Positions 7,528-15,231 of a stretch of 64,000 nt of DNA are shown here, piece after piece. Source of the stretch: Saprospiraceae bacterium (lineage in GTDB: Bacteria; Bacteroidota; Bacteroidia; Chitinophagales; Saprospiraceae); the NCBI GenBank assembly GCA_019187225.1, contig JABAQQ010000029.1, forward strand, positions 1-64,000, given 5' to 3'. The notes under the pieces are model-generated. The model had not been told where the DNA came from. It saw only the letters and a list, made by a program, of their open reading frames with translations, and made no database searches. The translations under genes and the position numbers were made by a program. Positions within the stretch are counted from its first letter, which is position 1. Every line of letters begins with the position of its first letter.

Positions 7528-8889
7528 TTATTGTTGAATTAAAATCAGGGTATCGGATACCGTGCGTACTTTAAGCCAGTCGAAAATGCGCGATTTCTCC
7601 GTATTCGATATCCGGCGGCTGGTATGTAAATAAACCACCGGAAGGGTGTCGTTTCTTTGTTTTGCAAAATCAAAATAGATGTTGCTGTTGATAGAAAACT
7701 GCTGCACTGCCGGTTGCAAAGCCTTCAATTCGCTGGCAATGGCACCGGCTTCGGATTCCAGCCGGTGATAACGGTCGAGTTCGGATTGCAACAGGTTGAT
7801 TTGTCGTTCTTTTTGCAGTAAAACCTCCTCGTTTCGGCGGTAGAGATCTTCCAAAATCCCGGTGCGCAGGGCGGTCACATCCACGTTTTGCTGAGCCGTC
7901 ACACCTTGCCGGACTTCGAGTCTCGAACCGTCCAGTCCGTGCGCTGCCAGCCTCGATTCGAGCCGGTTGAGCGCCGTCGAGTCCAGCGGCGCGCCGACGG
8001 CGTAGAGCCTGATGACGCAGGTTTTACGGCTGTATTCGCTTTCGGTTTTCAGAAGCTGAGTATTTCTGAAATTAAATTCCTCACGGACGTATCGTTTTAC
8101 TTTTTGATCGAAAAATCCGCGTTGTACGATGTTGTAGGCCAAAACAATGCTCGGCAAAACAGTGAGCAGCACCATCGCCGAAATGTTGCGCTGCACCCGG
8201 CGCTGCACTTCCTCGGACACGAAGGAGGTTTTGGGAAATTTCAGCAACCGCACCACGATTAGTGTAGAATAGGCGATGAATACGGTATTGATAAAAAACA
8301 AATAAAAAGCCCCCAAGAAGTACCGCCATTGCCCGGTAGCTAGGCCGTAGCCTGCTGTGCAAAGTGGTGGCATGAGCGCGGTAGCGATGGCAACTCCCGC
8401 TACCACATAAGTTTTTTCTTTCCGTGTAATGCCCACGATACCTGCCAAGCCGCCGAAAAATGCGATCAGGACATCCCAAATGGCGGGCGATGTGCGCGCC
8501 AGCAGTTCAGATCGCGCTTCGGACAAGGGGGTAATGAGAAAATAGAGGGTGGACGTGGCCAAGCTGAAGGCGACCATGACGGCGAGGTTTTGCGCTGCTT
8601 TTTTGATAAGGTCAAAGTCAAAAATCGCGGTGCCGAGACCAATGCCCATAATGGGGCCCATGAGCGGAGAAATAAGCATGGCTCCAATGATGACCGCCGT
8701 GGAGTTGACGTTCAGGCCGACCGATGCAACGAACACGGCAAAGATGAGCGTCCATAGGTTGGTACCTTTGAACACTATGCCGCGTCGAATCGCGTCAATC
8801 GTTTCTTCCGGTGCTTCCTGGTCTTCGCGCAGGTCGAGCCTGTAGCGCAGGAAGTTGCGGAAGTATCGCCACAATACGTTGGTCTTCAT
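7528..8889 (-). CDS. DUF389 family membrane protein
   Basis: A 453-residue protein. Residues about 40-230 contain several membrane segments with DUF389 (TIGR00341-like) motifs: STAVIIGAMLISPLMGPIMGIG, then GIVGITRKEKTYVVAGVAIATALMPPLC. The C-terminal half (from about 255) is soluble, with a heptad-rich stretch (ILEDLYRRNEEVLLQKERQINLLQSEL) that looks like a coiled coil and an OmpA-unlike terminal domain. The family's function is not established. It sits between the lipocalin-like lipoprotein and murC, in the direction of the cluster, and is not a regular dcw member. Confidence 0.85.
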   Translation of the reverse strand: MKTNVLWRYFRNFLRYRLDLREDQEAPEETIDAIRRGIVFKGTNLWTLIFAVFVASVGLNVNSTAVIIGAMLISPLMGPIMGIGLGTAIFDFDLIKKAAQNLAVMVAFSLATSTLYFLITPLSEARSELLARTSPAIWDVLIAFFGGLAGIVGITRKEKTYVVAGVAIATALMPPLCTAGYGLATGQWRYFLGAFYLFFINTVFIAYSTLIVVRLLKFPKTSFVSEEVQRRVQRNISAMVLLTVLPSIVLAYNIVQRGFFDQKVKRYVREEFNFRNTQLLKTESEYSRKTCVIRLYAVGAPLDSTALNRLESRLAAHGLDGSRLEVRQGVTAQQNVDVTALRTGILEDLYRRNEEVLLQKERQINLLQSELDRYHRLESEAGAIASELKALQPAVQQFSINSNIYFDFAKQRNDTLPVVYLHTSRRISNTEKSRIFDWLKVRTVSDTLILIQQ

Positions 8890-8898
8890 GCCTTTGTA

Positions 8899-9261
8899 TT
8901 ATTTCTTGACGAGTCTCAGAGTTTCTAATTGGCCGCCCCGGTTCATTTCGAAATCGAGGTTCTTGCCGTCGGCTTTCAAGAGTTTTACCATGATCTCTTT
9001 TTTACCGGTTTCGGTCGTATACAGTTTGTCTTTTTCCGTGCGCCAGGTGCCGTTTTGATTTTGACTGCCAAATTGAGCGGTATAAGTGCCGTCTTCTTTG
9101 AATTCAAAATACACCTGCGAAGCGTCCATGCCGGAGGGTTTGTCAAAAATGAGCCACTCCGTGCCCTTCCATTGTCCGAGCAGGGCGGGGCTTTTGTCGT
9201 TGGCCGGCTGGCAGGAGACAAAAGCAAGTGCCGTTATGGTGATTAAGAATTTAATTTTCAT
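8899..9261 (-). CDS. Lipocalin-like lipoprotein
   Basis: A 120-residue protein starting MKIKFLITITALAFVSC; a lipobox (FVSC) implies lipid anchoring. The mature part has the repeated short-strand pattern of lipocalin-like stress/lipid-binding domains: LLGQWKGTEWLIF, then FEFKEDGTYTAQFG, NGTWRTEKDKLYT and ETLRLVKK. The ATG at 9261 was preferred over one 21 bp upstream because it gives a short signal n-region. It is 10 bp upstream of the DUF389 gene and probably co-transcribed. The ligand is unknown. It lies between two essential Mur genes, but no link to cell-wall synthesis is shown. Confidence 0.7.
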   Translation of the reverse strand: MKIKFLITITALAFVSCQPANDKSPALLGQWKGTEWLIFDKPSGMDASQVYFEFKEDGTYTAQFGSQNQNGTWRTEKDKLYTTETGKKEIMVKLLKADGKNLDFEMNRGGQLETLRLVKK

Positions 9262-9277
9262 GTTTTTACCTTTTATC

Positions 9278-9353
9278 CCCACCGGTAAATCGGTGGGTTG
9301 AGTCGAAAAAAGTCCTTCGGACTTGGCACTCAGCCCACCGGTTTACCGGTGGG
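9278..9353. repeat. REPIN-like palindrome module 3 (after murG)
   Basis: CCCACCGGTAAATCGGTGGG (9278-9297), then TTGAGTCGAAAA, AAGTCCTTCGGACTT (9310-9324) and CCCACCGGTTTACCGGTGGG (9334-9353). Same order and spacing as the modules at 3.1 and 6.0 kb; paired changes (A/T to G/C on both sides) keep each palindrome intact, which points to selection on the folded form. It starts 22 nt after the murG stop codon. Confidence 0.85.
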
Positions 9354-9375
9354 GGATTCGTATGGACGTTGGTGT

Positions 9376-10506
9376 TCACCCCGCTGGTTTATCGCCCGTG
9401 CGCTCCGCCAGTTTGATTACCTCCCGCGCTATCGCTTCCGCCGCGTTGGGCCGGCCTAACTGCCGGATGCTTTCGCTGAGGCTGAATGCCAGTGCTTCGT
9501 TTTCCAGGATCAAGAGCGCTTCCTGCAGCATTTTCTCTTTGGCTTCCGCGTCGCGGACGAGGCGGGCGGCACCTTTTTCCACCAGCGCAAGGGCGTTTTT
9601 GGTCTGATGGTCTTCGGCTACATTGGGCGAAGGCACGAGTACCACTGGCTTCCCTACCAAGCACAACTCGCTGATGGTCAGAGCGCCCGCGCGGGAGATC
9701 ACCACGTCTGCCGCTGCGAAAAGCAAGTCCATCCGGTCAATGAAAGGCAGCAGTTGAACATTCTCCAATTTTGCCGTGTCGCATTCAGTGAACTCGTATT
9801 CGTAAAATTTCCCGCATTGCCAGAGCGCTTGCACACCCTCATATTTTTCAAAAAACTTTGCGTTGTCGCGCATGGCCTCGTTCAATGTCCGCGCGCCCAT
9901 GCTCCCCCCGATGACGGCGATGGTTTTTTTCCTTGGATTGAGGCCGTAGTGTTTTATGCCTTCCTGGTGTTTTCCTTCCAAATTCAAAATATCGGAGCGG
10001 ACAGGATTGCCGGAGAACACGATTTTTTCCGCCAGGAAAAACTGCTCCATATGGTCATAGGCGACGCATATTTTTGAGGCCCTTTTACCCAGAATTTTAT
10101 TGGTCACACCGGCGTAGGAATTTTGTTCCTGGATCAGCGTCGGTATTCCCGCTCCCTGTGCCGCCCGCATCACCGGCCCGCTGGCATAGCCGCCGGTGCC
10201 GACCACCACATCGGGCTGAAAACGGCGGATGATCTTGCGCGCTTTCCAGAGGCTGCTCACCAATTTAAACGGAAACGAGAGGTTTTTCCAACTCGCGCTC
10301 CGCTGAAAACCGGCAATATTCAAGCCTTCTATGGCATATCCGGCCTGCGGCACGCGATCCATCTCCATTTTTCCATTGGCGCCCACGAACAGGAACTCCG
10401 TATCGGGGCGCAACTTTTTGATCGCGTCCGCGATGGCGATGGCCGGGAATACATGTCCGCCGGTACCGCCGCCGGTTATCAATATTTTTATTTTTTGACT
10501 GCTCAT
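9376..10506 (-). CDS. murG: UDP-GlcNAc--MurNAc-pentapeptide-PP-undecaprenol GlcNAc transferase
   Basis: GT28 glycosyltransferase that converts lipid I to lipid II on the inner face of the membrane. The 376-residue protein shows the N-terminal glycine-rich loop ITGGGTGGHVFPAIAIA, GTGGYASGPVMRAAQ, IQEQNSYAGVTNKIL, and the C-terminal donor-site motifs VIGGSMGAR, ISRAGALTISEL and VPSPNVAEDHQTKNA. It is separated from ftsW by a 491-bp inserted element instead of the usual direct junction. Confidence 0.97.
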   Translation of the reverse strand: MSSQKIKILITGGGTGGHVFPAIAIADAIKKLRPDTEFLFVGANGKMEMDRVPQAGYAIEGLNIAGFQRSASWKNLSFPFKLVSSLWKARKIIRRFQPDVVVGTGGYASGPVMRAAQGAGIPTLIQEQNSYAGVTNKILGKRASKICVAYDHMEQFFLAEKIVFSGNPVRSDILNLEGKHQEGIKHYGLNPRKKTIAVIGGSMGARTLNEAMRDNAKFFEKYEGVQALWQCGKFYEYEFTECDTAKLENVQLLPFIDRMDLLFAAADVVISRAGALTISELCLVGKPVVLVPSPNVAEDHQTKNALALVEKGAARLVRDAEAKEKMLQEALLILENEALAFSLSESIRQLGRPNAAEAIAREVIKLAERTGDKPAG

Positions 10507-10539
10507 TTCAACTTTATTCAGGTTTGGTGCGATATTTTT

Positions 10540-11030
10540 TTGAACACCGATTTGACCGAGACCACCGAAACCACCGAATTTTATTTTTTATGTTTTTTGC
10601 GGTCATTGGTAAAGATTTTCCTTGAAAATTCTGGTTTGGGGCCAAAATTGAGTATATAGCCTACTTCTTTGTCTGTTCCTCTCAAATAGTTAATCACTTG
10701 CGCTTCATGAGCATCTGTAATGATCTCTGCTGCTTTCAATTCCAAAATCACTAAATCGTCAACTAACAGGTCGGCGTAGTAAATGCCAACTTCTCGTCCT
10801 TTATAGTAAATTCTAATTTCTTTTTGTGCTTCTACCTTATGGCCTTTGGCTATCAATTCAAAATAAAGTGAATTTTGATATACTCGTTCCAGGTAGCCAT
10901 ATCCAAGCTGATCATAAACTTCAAAGAAAGCATCTATAATTTTGTCAGTTAATTCCTTGTGAAGTATATCCATATTTTTATAAATAATTAAGTTGGTGGT
11001 ATCGGTGGTGCCAGTAAAATCGGTGTTCAA
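10540..11030. mobile_element. 491-bp element with terminal inverted repeats carrying a GxxExxY gene
   Basis: The left end (10540-10577) and the reverse complement of the right end (10993-11030) match at 32 of 38 positions; both open TTGAACACCGATTT and contain ACCACCGA-type units. The only gene between them is the GxxExxY protein, whose stop codon lies 3 bp inside the left repeat. The right end begins 4-5 nt after the ftsW stop codon. No transposase is present and I see no clear target-site duplication. It interrupts the ftsW-murG junction without damaging either gene and is more AT-rich than both. Confidence 0.8.
10581..10973 (-). CDS. GxxExxY protein (PD-(D/E)xK nuclease-like)
   Basis: A 130-residue protein starting MDILHKELTDKII. 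The family motif is GYLERVY (residues 26-32, G-x-x-E-x-x-Y). It continues with IRIYYKGREVGIYYADLLVDDLVILELKAAE, where Asp68 and E78-L-K80 fit a PD-(D/E)xK nuclease core. The conserved HEAQVINYLR helix (about 89-98) follows. GxxExxY proteins are common as scattered copies in Bacteroidota and Planctomycetes; their biochemical role is not settled. The open frame extends 26 codons further upstream, but that part is simply the translated terminal repeat (NTDFTGTTDTTN), so I start at the ATG at 10973. Confidence 0.85.
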   Translation of the reverse strand: MDILHKELTDKIIDAFFEVYDQLGYGYLERVYQNSLYFELIAKGHKVEAQKEIRIYYKGREVGIYYADLLVDDLVILELKAAEIITDAHEAQVINYLRGTDKEVGYILNFGPKPEFSRKIFTNDRKKHKK

Positions 11031-11034
11031 GAAC

Positions 11035-12168
11035 CTACTCCAAACTTTCAATAAACTTACTCACGCTCAATATCATCCCCAGCGCCACGCAGGTGAAAAG
11101 CATACTCGTGCCACCCATAGAGATCAACGGGAGCGTAAGCCCTGTGGCGGGTACGAGATTGACATTCACTGCGATATTGGCCAATGCCTGTACTGTGAGC
11201 ATAAGGCTAAGGCCGATGGCCAGAAACGCGCCGAATGCTTTGGGACTTTTGGTCACGAGTTTTACGTTGCGGAGGAACAACAGGACATACAAGGCCAATA
11301 CAATGGTGCCACCGAACAATCCGTACTCTTCACAGACGATCGCATAGATAAAGTCCGCATGCGCATAGGGCAAAAAGTTGCGGATGATACTATTGCCCGG
11401 TCCTTCGCCGATGATACCGCCCCGGGCTATGGCAATTTTGGCCTGTTGTACCTGAAAACCGCCATCCTCACTGTGCAGAAATTCCTGCACCCGCGATATC
11501 CACGTATCCACCCGCACAATGCCCGATTCAGGATAGAGTTGTCCGACTGCGATCAGACCCGCAAATACCACCAGGCCCAGCAATCCGAGCAGGAAAATAT
11601 ACTTCCAACTCACCCGGCCGATGAACATCAGGAGGATACAGGTGAAAAACAGAATAGCCGCCGTACTGAGGTTGGCGGGCGCAATAAGTCCGCAGATGAT
11701 CAATACCGGCACGATAATGGGCAAAAAAGCATCTTTGAAACTCGTGATATAATCCTGTTTGCGCGTCAGTTCTCGGGCGATGTAGATAATGAGCGCGATT
11801 TTGGCAAATTCGGAGGGTTGAAAACTGAATCCGGCAATGTTGAGCCAGCGGTTGGCGTCGTTGATGTTCTGACCGAAGAACAGGGTGAACACCAGCAATG
11901 GGATCGTAGCCAGCAGTAATATCGGTGCCACGCGCTGGTACTGACGGTAGTGCAGCAGGTGGCACATATATACGATGAACAAACCGAAGGCCAGCCGCAC
12001 CAGGTGCGATACGAACATCACGGTGGTATTACCGCCGCGCGAACGCCATGCCTCCCACCCCGAGGCCGAATACACGGCCAGCAGGCTGAACAGGCTCAGC
12101 ACGGCGATGATCATCCAGATGGTGCGATCGCCTTTTAATTCTGCTGCGATGCGGTTGCCGAGAGACAT
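11035..12168 (-). CDS. ftsW: Septal peptidoglycan polymerase FtsW (SEDS family)
   Basis: SEDS-family glycosyltransferase that polymerises lipid II at the septum with its partner FtsI. The 377-residue protein has about ten membrane segments. Conserved parts include INDANRWLNIAGFSFQPSEFAKIALI, the extracellular loop with YPESGIVRVDTW and GGIIGEGPGNSI, the ALANIAVNVNLVPATGLTLPLISMGGTS block, and AHADFIYAIVCEEYGLFG. It follows murD by 24 bp. Its stop codon is almost in contact with the inserted GxxExxY element. Confidence 0.96.
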   Translation of the reverse strand: MSLGNRIAAELKGDRTIWMIIAVLSLFSLLAVYSASGWEAWRSRGGNTTVMFVSHLVRLAFGLFIVYMCHLLHYRQYQRVAPILLLATIPLLVFTLFFGQNINDANRWLNIAGFSFQPSEFAKIALIIYIARELTRKQDYITSFKDAFLPIIVPVLIICGLIAPANLSTAAILFFTCILLMFIGRVSWKYIFLLGLLGLVVFAGLIAVGQLYPESGIVRVDTWISRVQEFLHSEDGGFQVQQAKIAIARGGIIGEGPGNSIIRNFLPYAHADFIYAIVCEEYGLFGGTIVLALYVLLFLRNVKLVTKSPKAFGAFLAIGLSLMLTVQALANIAVNVNLVPATGLTLPLISMGGTSMLFTCVALGMILSVSKFIESLE

Positions 12169-12192
12169 TGTTGTTGGTTGTTGGTTGTCAGA

Positions 12193-13590
12193 TCAATTTT
12201 TTAATTTCAAAACCGCTATCCGAAACTGCTCTCCCCTATCCTCATAATTTTTAAACAGATCGAAACTCGCGCAGGCCGGGCTCAGCAACACCGTATCCCC
12301 CTCATCTGCGAAACCCATCGCCGCCCTGACTGCTTCTTCCGCGCTGCGCGTCTCCGTCATCGGTTTTTTGAGCTTCTTAAATGCGCTCATTATCTTAGAG
12401 TTATCTACACCCATACACACGATCGCTTTCACTTTTTTCTTCACCCATTTGAACAGTGGGCTGTAATCGTTGCCTTTGTCCTGTCCGCCGACAATCCACA
12501 CAGTCGGCGTGTCCATCGCCTGCAGGGCGTAAAAAACCGAGTCCACGTTGGTGGCTTTGGAGTCGTTGATATATATCACACCGTTCACTTCCCCCACTTT
12601 TTCAAGGCGGTGTGGCGGCGGCGTGAAATAATACAATCCTTCTTCTATCACGCCGGGTTCGACGCCCAACCGCAGCGCCACGCGGATGGCACAGGCGGCA
12701 TTGAACGCATTGTGCGGACCTTTCAACGGCGTATTTGCTATGTCGAATGCCAGGCTTCGGCCTATACGGATATAGCCATTCTTCAGATCGCTCTTGCGGA
12801 CGCGTTCTATCCGGCATTTGACCGCTTCGGGGTGTTCTTTCATATAATGGGCGATGTTTTCATCGTTTTGATGGGTGATAAAAAGATCGCCGCGCTTTTG
12901 ATTCATCCCAATCCGGAATTTCGAGCGTACATAATTTTCCAGTTTATCATCATAGCGATCCAGGTGATCGGGCGTAATGTTCAGCAGCATAGCGATATTG
13001 GGGCGGAATCGCTGAATGTCATCCAGTTGAAAACTACTCACTTCCAGGACAAAAATCCTCGATGCATCCTCCGTCTGCCGTCTGTGCACATCTTCGTATA
13101 CCATTGTCGCGAACGAATTGCCCACATTTCCGCCCATACGCACATTCAGACCGGCGTGTTTCAGGAGGTGGTAAGCAAGCATGGTCGTTGTCGTTTTCCC
13201 GTTCGAGCCCGTGATGGCGACGATGGTGCATTTTCCAGCGTAGCGATAGCCCAACTCTATTTCTCCGATCACGTTGATACCCTTTGCCCGCACCGCCTGC
13301 ATCACTTCGCTTTTTTCCGGGATACCGGGACTTTTGATGATCTCATGGGCATTCAATATTTTATCCAGCGTATGTTGCCCTTCTTCCCAGGCGATGCCGT
13401 GCGCGTCAAGTTGTTTCTTATATGCTTCTTTGATGACTCCCTTATCCGACACAAAAACGTCGAAACCCTGGCGTTTGGCCAAAAGGGCCGCACCGGTGCC
13501 GGACTCGCCGGAGCCGAGTATGACACAACGGGGATTTTCGCCAATTTTCGCGTTTTTTTTCATTCCGATCATTTTTATCAATTTATGCAC
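12193..13590 (-). CDS. murD: UDP-N-acetylmuramoyl-L-alanine--D-glutamate ligase
   Basis: Cytoplasmic Mur ligase adding D-glutamate to UDP-MurNAc-L-Ala. The 465-residue protein opens with CVILGSGESGTGAALLAKRQG, then the P-loop AITGSNGKTTTTML, NITPDHLDRY, the ligand-binding INDSKATNVDSVFYAL and the C-terminal LLSPACASFDLFKNYEDRG, a hallmark of MurD. Several ATGs lie close together at the start (residues 1, 7 and 10); the true start is uncertain by a few codons. It is placed 15 bp after mraY and 24 bp before ftsW. Confidence 0.97.
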   Translation of the reverse strand: MHKLIKMIGMKKNAKIGENPRCVILGSGESGTGAALLAKRQGFDVFVSDKGVIKEAYKKQLDAHGIAWEEGQHTLDKILNAHEIIKSPGIPEKSEVMQAVRAKGINVIGEIELGYRYAGKCTIVAITGSNGKTTTTMLAYHLLKHAGLNVRMGGNVGNSFATMVYEDVHRRQTEDASRIFVLEVSSFQLDDIQRFRPNIAMLLNITPDHLDRYDDKLENYVRSKFRIGMNQKRGDLFITHQNDENIAHYMKEHPEAVKCRIERVRKSDLKNGYIRIGRSLAFDIANTPLKGPHNAFNAACAIRVALRLGVEPGVIEEGLYYFTPPPHRLEKVGEVNGVIYINDSKATNVDSVFYALQAMDTPTVWIVGGQDKGNDYSPLFKWVKKKVKAIVCMGVDNSKIMSAFKKLKKPMTETRSAEEAVRAAMGFADEGDTVLLSPACASFDLFKNYEDRGEQFRIAVLKLKN

Positions 13591-13605
13591 CCGGAGCCTT
13601 TTGAC

Positions 13606-14868
13606 CTACCGGATTTTAAGGGTTATTATCACGGTCAATACCGCTAAGAATATCTGCACAATCCAGAACCGCACGGAAATTGTCACTTCATGGTATCCCT
13701 GTTTCTGATAGTGGTGGTGCAGCGGCGCCATGAGAAAAATGCGGCGCCCCTCCCCGTATTTTTTTTTCGTGTGTTTGAAATACCAGACCTGCATGATCAC
13801 AGATAGATTTTCTATTAAAAAAACCCCGCACAGCAAAGGCACCAGCAACTCCTTGCGCAGTACGATCGCCAATGCCGCGATAATGCCTCCCAGGGTCAGG
13901 CTGCCCGTATCACCCATAAATACGCGGGCAGGAAACACATTGTACCACAAGAAACCGATGCAGCCGCCCAGCAAACACGCGATATAGACTACCAATTCAC
14001 TGCTGTAAGGGATATAATAAATATTGAGAAAATCTGCCGCTACCGCATTACCGCTCACATAAGCCAGTATCCCCAATGCTCCAATGACAATCGCAGATAC
14101 ACCCGCCGCTTGCCCGTCCAGGCCATCGGTCAGATTGGCCCCGTTGCTGACGGCAGCGATCACGATAATAGCCATTACAATGAACAATATCGAACTCAGA
14201 CCGCGCGCATTATCGCCCAAAAACCACAACAGCCGCGAATAATCCAGTTCATTGTTTTTAAAGAATGGCACCGTTGTAATAGGTGCTTTCACATATACGA
14301 TCTCTTTGTACGTATCAGGCTCGTTCCTGACCTTGGTGAAAATAGATTCGGTCACATCGTAGCCGTTTTGCTCGGCTATTGCAGGATCCATCCGCACCAC
14401 CACTTCTTCATTCAGCAACATGGTCACACCAACTATCAATCCCAGCCCCACCTGCCCTGCAATTTTAAATATACCTTTCAATCCCTTTTTATCCTTTTTG
14501 AATACCTTGATATAGTCGTCAACAAACCCGATAGCAAACATCCAAATCGTACTGAAAAGCATCAACAGAATGTATACGTTGTCCAATTGCGCCAACAACA
14601 GGCAGGGAATGAGCGTGGCTGCCACGATGATGATGCCGCCCATCGTCGGCGTGCCTGCTTTGGATGTCTGGCCGACGAGGCCGAGATCGCGCACGGTTTC
14701 ACCGATTTGCATCATTCGCAGCCAATTGATGATCCGTTTGCCAATGATGATGGAAATCACCAGCGACAATATCAGAGCCAAGCCCGCGCGGAACGAGATA
14801 AACTGAAACAACCCCGCGCCCGGCACGTCGAATGCTTCTTTCAGGTATTGAAAAAGGTAATAGAGCAT
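13606..14868 (-). CDS. mraY: Phospho-N-acetylmuramoyl-pentapeptide transferase
   Basis: Polytopic membrane enzyme that makes lipid I from UDP-MurNAc-pentapeptide and undecaprenyl phosphate. With the start at 14868 (MLYYLFQYL) it has 420 residues, longer than proteobacterial MraY because of a periplasmic insert (about 175-235, including [20 protein letters not shown]) that Bacteroidota homologues share. Motifs: [49 protein letters not shown] and the histidine-rich [15 protein letters not shown]. The ATG 39 bp further upstream would add 13 residues unlike the family. Confidence 0.96.
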   Translation of the reverse strand: MLYYLFQYLKEAFDVPGAGLFQFISFRAGLALILSLVISIIIGKRIINWLRMMQIGETVRDLGLVGQTSKAGTPTMGGIIIVAATLIPCLLLAQLDNVYILLMLFSTIWMFAIGFVDDYIKVFKKDKKGLKGIFKIAGQVGLGLIVGVTMLLNEEVVVRMDPAIAEQNGYDVTESIFTKVRNEPDTYKEIVYVKAPITTVPFFKNNELDYSRLLWFLGDNARGLSSILFIVMAIIVIAAVSNGANLTDGLDGQAAGVSAIVIGALGILAYVSGNAVAADFLNIYYIPYSSELVVYIACLLGGCIGFLWYNVFPARVFMGDTGSLTLGGIIAALAIVLRKELLVPLLCGVFLIENLSVIMQVWYFKHTKKKYGEGRRIFLMAPLHHHYQKQGYHEVTISVRFWIVQIFLAVLTVIITLKIR

Positions 14869-14894
14869 TGTTGCGTCATTATAGTCAATATGGT

Positions 14895-15056
14895 CATTAG
14901 GGGGCATTAGGGGGCATAGGGGGCATTGTCGGTATTGCTTTAAATACAGTAATTTTTATCGTGACCTAAATTACTGCAATGGCCTCAAAATTTGGCTGTG
15001 GGGCGATATTACATCGCCCCGCAACCTGCTCAAAATAATAGTCCCTCCACTATTAT
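14895..15056. repeat. Cluster of direct repeats and three hairpins between murE and mraY
   Basis: In the 363-bp gap: CATTAGGGGG twice plus a shortened copy (14895-14923); then a hairpin CAGTAATTT/AAATTACTG (14948-14956 with 14968-14976); then GGGGCGAT/ATCGCCCC (15000-15020); then ATAATAGT/ACTATTAT (15035-15056). None is followed by a T run on the minus strand, so they do not look like terminators. No gene is visible here. Confidence 0.7.
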
Positions 15057-15061
15057 ATCTT

Positions 15062-15222
15062 GTTGTTGGTTGTTGGTTGTTGGTTATTGGTTATTGGTTA
15101 TTGGTTATTGGTTGTTGGTTGTTGGTTATTGGTTATTGGTTATTGGTTGTTGGTTGTTGGTTGTGCAATATCCTTGTATCCAACAGCCATTAACTGACAA
15201 CCAATAACCAACAACCAATAAC
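15062..15222. repeat. Inverted TTGGTTG/TTGGTTA heptamer array after murE
   Basis: A tandem run of seven-base units TTGGTTG and TTGGTTA fills 15062-15164, and the inverted units (AACCAAT, AACCAAC) occupy 15197-15222. The inverted arm starts about 10 nt after the murE stop codon (TAA, 15232-15234). A plus-strand open frame across the run (reading WLLVVGYWLLVIG) is a by-product of the repeat, not a gene. Confidence 0.9.
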
Positions 15223-15231
15223 AAATACCTA

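Noticed and set aside
10973-11051. Longer GxxExxY protein starting inside the ftsW end
   Set aside because: The extra 26 codons are the translated terminal inverted repeat and overlap the ftsW stop; the family begins near MDILHKE.
14992-15207. Plus-strand open frame reading WLLVVGYWLLVIG repeats
   Set aside because: It is the translation of the TTGGTTG/TTGGTTA array; a seven-base repeat cycles through all frames and stays open by chance.
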